This document shows, piece by piece, positions 5,526-7,518 of a stretch of DNA of 7,518 nt. The position numbers and the translations under genes are program-made. Numbering within the stretch: position 1 is the stretch's first letter; each line of letters begins with the position of its first letter. This stretch comes from Armatimonadota bacterium (GTDB taxonomy: Bacteria; Sysuimicrobiota; Sysuimicrobiia; Sysuimicrobiales; Humicultoraceae), in contig JACQGZ010000263.1 in the NCBI GenBank assembly GCA_016199305.1, forward strand, positions 1 through 7,518. The letters run 5' to 3'. Under the pieces are notes generated by a model. It made no database searches. It was given only the letters and a program-made list of their open reading frames with translations, and had not been told where the DNA came from.

Positions 5526-6713
5526 CTATGCCGTCACCGTCTGAGAGGCCGGTGCCGCCACCGCCTGGGCGATGCGGCGCGTGAGATCGGCTTCAAGGAA
5601 CTTGGGCAGTTCGAGCGCCTCAAAGGGACACGCCCCCACGCAGATGCCGCACTCCACGCAGCGCGAATCCATCACCACGGCCAGCAACTTGCGGTTCGCC
5701 GCCGCCTTCGTCACACCCGGGTGCGGCGAGGGCACCATCACGATCGCGTCGTAGGGGCAGTCGTAGTAGCACAGCTCGCAGCCGGTGCAGTTGCCGTCGA
5801 TCACCTGGGCCACCCCGGCGTGACGGACCCCCATCGCCGGCTCCGTCTCCCGGTCGAGGTACGGAATGACGTACCCGGCCAGGAAGAGCAGGATGAGGCC
5901 CCCCATCACCACGCCCGCCGGCAGCCAGTTGGTCAGCCAGAACGGCAGCAGGAAGAAGACGTCGAGCGGGTAGGAGGTGACGCCGACCCCCGGCTGGGCC
6001 GGAACGCCGGCCACCGGCGCCGTCCCCGGCAGGGCGGCCAGCAGGGTGATCAGCCCCAGCGTGGTCAGCACCCAGGTCGCGGGCGGCCAGATCTTCGGAT
6101 GGCGCAGCCGCACGTAGTGCCACCAGAGCAGCAGATAGAGGAACGAGGCGGTGCCGATGTGCAGGAAGAGAATGCGCGGCAGCAGGGCGTCGCTGATGCC
6201 CGGCCCCCCCAAGAAGAGGTGGGCCAGAGGCGGCCCGGCCAGCGGGATCGCCCTGAGCATCTGCACGAAGATCTGGGTGATGGCCTGCGCCCGTGTGTCC
6301 CAGACCAGCTGGTAGCCGTTCACGCCGATGAAACCGCCGAGGATCAGCAGGAACATCCCGGAGATCCAGGGCCCGTCCCGTGAGAAGAGGTAGCGGTCGG
6401 TAAACCAGTTGCGGAACAGGTGCAGCAGCGCGGCGATGATGAAGGCATCCGCGGCGTAGCGGTGGATGCCGCGCAACAGGCCCCCGTAGGGGACGGCGTC
6501 GGTGAGGTAGGCGACCGAGGCGTACGCCCCATCCAGGCTGGCCACGTAATAGAAGAAGAGGAGGATCCCCGAGACGACCAGCACCAGCAGGAAAAAGTTG
6601 GTCAGCCCGCCAGTGTAGTAGAGCGGGTTCCAATCGGTCGGGTAGACGCGGTTGATGGTGACGTCCAGTTTCAGCGTCTGCCGCAGCAGCCAGGAGAGCG
6701 CCCGCCGGTACAC
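5526..6713 (-). CDS. Cytochrome b6-like protein fused to a C-terminal 2x[4Fe-4S] ferredoxin domain
   Basis: Residues 1-210 are a cytochrome b N-terminal domain with the four-helix heme bundle. His84/His98 and His185/His199, each pair 14 apart, are the ligands of two b hemes; GYQLVWD (133-139) matches the GYSLPWD loop of cytochrome b6. The position of b6 Cys35, which binds the extra covalent heme, is Tyr33 (LYYTGG). Residues 215-285 contain two more helices resembling the subunit IV region, ending GYVIPYLDRE, but no PEWY quinol-site motif is seen. Residues 305-370 are a dicluster ferredoxin: C309-C312-C315-C319P and C352-C355-C358-C362P. The last helix predicts a cytoplasmic ferredoxin. It likely moves electrons between membrane quinone and cytoplasmic Fe-S carriers; direction is unknown. 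Start is GTG 6711-6713 with AGGAGGGGG 9 nt after the previous stop. Confidence 0.92.
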   Translation of the reverse strand: MYRRALSWLLRQTLKLDVTINRVYPTDWNPLYYTGGLTNFFLLVLVVSGILLFFYYVASLDGAYASVAYLTDAVPYGGLLRGIHRYAADAFIIAALLHLFRNWFTDRYLFSRDGPWISGMFLLILGGFIGVNGYQLVWDTRAQAITQIFVQMLRAIPLAGPPLAHLFLGGPGISDALLPRILFLHIGTASFLYLLLWWHYVRLRHPKIWPPATWVLTTLGLITLLAALPGTAPVAGVPAQPGVGVTSYPLDVFFLLPFWLTNWLPAGVVMGGLILLFLAGYVIPYLDRETEPAMGVRHAGVAQVIDGNCTGCELCYYDCPYDAIVMVPSPHPGVTKAAANRKLLAVVMDSRCVECGICVGACPFEALELPKFLEADLTRRIAQAVAAPASQTVTA

Positions 6714-6722
6714 GTCCCCCTC

Positions 6723-6932
6723 CTAACTCCGCTCGGCCCCACGCGGACCGGTGATGCCCAGTTTGCGCAGGAAGAGCCCGATCACCCCGTAGGCCACCAG
6801 GATCGCGCCCAGGGCTCCGCCGCCCAGGGCGTAGTTGTCGAGCACCTCGCCCAGGATGATCAGCGCCGCGAGGACCAGGGAGAGACCGGCCAGCGCCACG
6901 ACGGCGAGGAAGGAGACGCGGCGGCTACCCAT
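6723..6932 (-). CDS. 69-aa two-helix membrane protein of the cytochrome b operon
   Basis: The product MGSRRVSFLAVVALAGLSLV... has two hydrophobic helices (about 7-28 and 36-56) joined by a GEVLDNYALGGG turn and a basic tail (RKLGITGPRGAERS). I recognise no family. The frame stays open upstream to 7043, but that part is antisense-like and low-hydrophobicity; ATG 6930-6932 gives a sensible N-terminus and overlaps the end of the 85-aa gene by 8 nt, although its ribosome site is weak, so it is probably translated by coupling. An in-frame GTG three codons earlier is an alternative start. Its tight fit between the other genes suggests it is an accessory or assembly subunit of the same complex. Confidence 0.66.
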   Translation of the reverse strand: MGSRRVSFLAVVALAGLSLVLAALIILGEVLDNYALGGGALGAILVAYGVIGLFLRKLGITGPRGAERS

Positions 6933-7182
6933 GGTGGCCACGGTCCAGCAGCCGGTCGAAGGCTCCGATGCGGCGGCGCACCCGCCCGGCCGCGCGGTCC
7001 GCGGCGTAGAGGACGAACGCCAGGTAGAGCAGGCTGCCCACAAACGCGGCGGCGTAGATCAGGAAGGGACCGGGCGGCAGCGTCGGCCGTCCCGTCCAGG
7101 CGCCGCGGGCAGCCCCCCAGAGGGCGGAGAAGGAGTAGACTGCCACGGCGAAGGCGGCCAGCGAGACGACGGTGCGCCTCAT
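6925..7182 (-). CDS. 85-aa two-helix membrane protein of the cytochrome b operon
   Basis: The protein starts MRRTVVSLAAFAVAVYSFSA, with helices at about 5-24 and 39-61 separated by a Gly/Pro-rich loop (TGRPTLPPGPF), and ends in an Arg-rich cytoplasmic tail (RAAGRVRRRIGAFDRLLDR). The family is not recognised. ATG 7180-7182 overlaps the TGA of the preceding cytochrome b gene (ATGA) with GGAG just upstream, a typical coupled start; the open frame further upstream is out-of-frame reading of the cytochrome gene. Together with the 69-aa protein it forms a pair of small membrane proteins sitting between two cytochrome b genes, where other bc-type operons carry Rieske or cytochrome c subunits. No Cys, heme-binding CxxCH or other cofactor motif is present, so a structural role is more likely than electron transfer. 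Confidence 0.68.
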   Translation of the reverse strand: MRRTVVSLAAFAVAVYSFSALWGAARGAWTGRPTLPPGPFLIYAAAFVGSLLYLAFVLYAADRAAGRVRRRIGAFDRLLDRGHHG

Positions 7183-7518
7183 GGCGTCTCCGTCGAGTGG
7201 GCCGCGGGGGCGCGCGGCGCGGGGCGCGCCGGCGGAGGCGGGAGCTGCCGCCCCTGCCAGCGGCGCCGCAGGAGATGCCAGACGAAGGCCAGGGACATGA
7301 CGATCGACGTGACCAGCAGGATCAGCGGCGGCTCCCGCTCGATCTGCGCGATGTTCCACATGATCAGGGTCGTCAGAGCCAGGAAATAGAAAAGCGCCAG
7401 GACGCCCAAGACGAAGAAGAGCGGTCGGTCCATGGGATGCCGGGACCTGCCGCGGTCGAGGAAGGGCACCAGCATGCCCACGCCGATCAGCAGCCCCGGC
7501 CCCAGCCCCGCCCACAGC
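7179..7518 (-). CDS. C-terminal part of a cytochrome b (subunit IV-like) protein, cut by window edge
   Basis: The last 112 residues are visible; the gene begins beyond 7518. They hold three hydrophobic helices (about 1-20, 32-57 and 66-84) and a Pro/Ala-rich tail. The segment GLLIGVGMLVPFLDRGRSRH followed by PMDRPLFFVLGVLALF is typical of the C-terminal domain of cytochrome b or b6f subunit IV, where a helix ends in a (V/L)PF(L/I)(D/E) motif before a loop and the next helix. The heme-binding half and the PEWY region, if present, are outside the window, so I cannot say whether it is a full cytochrome b or only a subunit IV. It is the first visible gene of the operon, and its stop codon overlaps the start of the 85-aa gene. 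Confidence 0.75.
   Translation of the reverse strand, partial: LWAGLGPGLLIGVGMLVPFLDRGRSRHPMDRPLFFVLGVLALFYFLALTTLIMWNIAQIEREPPLILLVTSIVMSLAFVWHLLRRRWQGRQLPPPPARPAPRAPAAHSTETP

Noticed and set aside
5721..6383. Plus-strand open frame of 220 aa
   Set aside because: It lies antisense to the cytochrome b-ferredoxin gene. It is rich in Arg, Gln, Asp and His as expected for a reverse reading of hydrophobic GC-rich codons.
5620..6633. Minus-strand 337-aa frame inside the cytochrome b gene
   Set aside because: It is a shifted-frame reading of the same DNA giving Arg/Pro/Gly-rich sequence; the true frame has heme ligands and Fe-S motifs.

Overview
This is a G+C-rich bacterial window in which nearly every gene is on the minus strand, so the text is best read from 7518 down to 1. 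The only convincing plus-strand gene is a methyltransferase at about 884-1552. No rRNA, tRNA, CRISPR array, transposase or phage gene was seen. High G+C, Ala/Arg-rich small membrane proteins, a cupredoxin lipoprotein and a b6-like cytochrome with an unusual ferredoxin tail suggest an uncultivated soil or sediment lineage (Rokubacteria/Methylomirabilota, Armatimonadota-like CSP1-3 or Chloroflexota are the kind I have in mind). The sequence alone does not settle this.

Region 7518-4904 is a tightly packed respiratory operon. It begins with the C-terminal end of a cytochrome b subunit (cut by the window edge). This is followed by two small double-helix membrane proteins (85 and 69 aa), a cytochrome b6-like protein whose C-terminus is a 2x[4Fe-4S] ferredoxin, an MvhD/FlpD-like iron-sulfur protein, and a 37-aa single-helix membrane protein that is easy to miss. 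Stop and start codons overlap or lie within 9 nt throughout. I read this as one membrane complex in which b hemes in the quinone-reactive core are wired to cytoplasmic Fe-S carriers. Whether a Rieske protein or cytochrome c belongs to it depends on genes beyond 7518. This is the most interesting part of the window.

Region 4788-3384 holds a type-1 copper (plastocyanin-like) lipoprotein with its own strong ribosome binding site, then a trans-polyprenyl diphosphate synthase. Both fit quinone-based electron transfer: the synthase could supply the quinone side chain or the bactoprenol carrier, and the cupredoxin could be a soluble-side electron carrier.

Region 3350-450 looks rearranged. It has a DUF421 (YetF-like) gene that has lost its middle but keeps both ends in frame behind a near-perfect Shine-Dalgarno. 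Next come a fusion of a family 2 glycosyltransferase, a transmembrane helix and a PIG-L/LmbE deacetylase, a convergent methyltransferase whose end overlaps that fusion gene, and a 5'-truncated, apparently frameshifted remnant of a YbhN/AglD-type (LPG synthase TM) protein. Region 442-1 holds a Holin-X-type (Phage_holin_3_6) small membrane protein and possibly the beginning of another gene.
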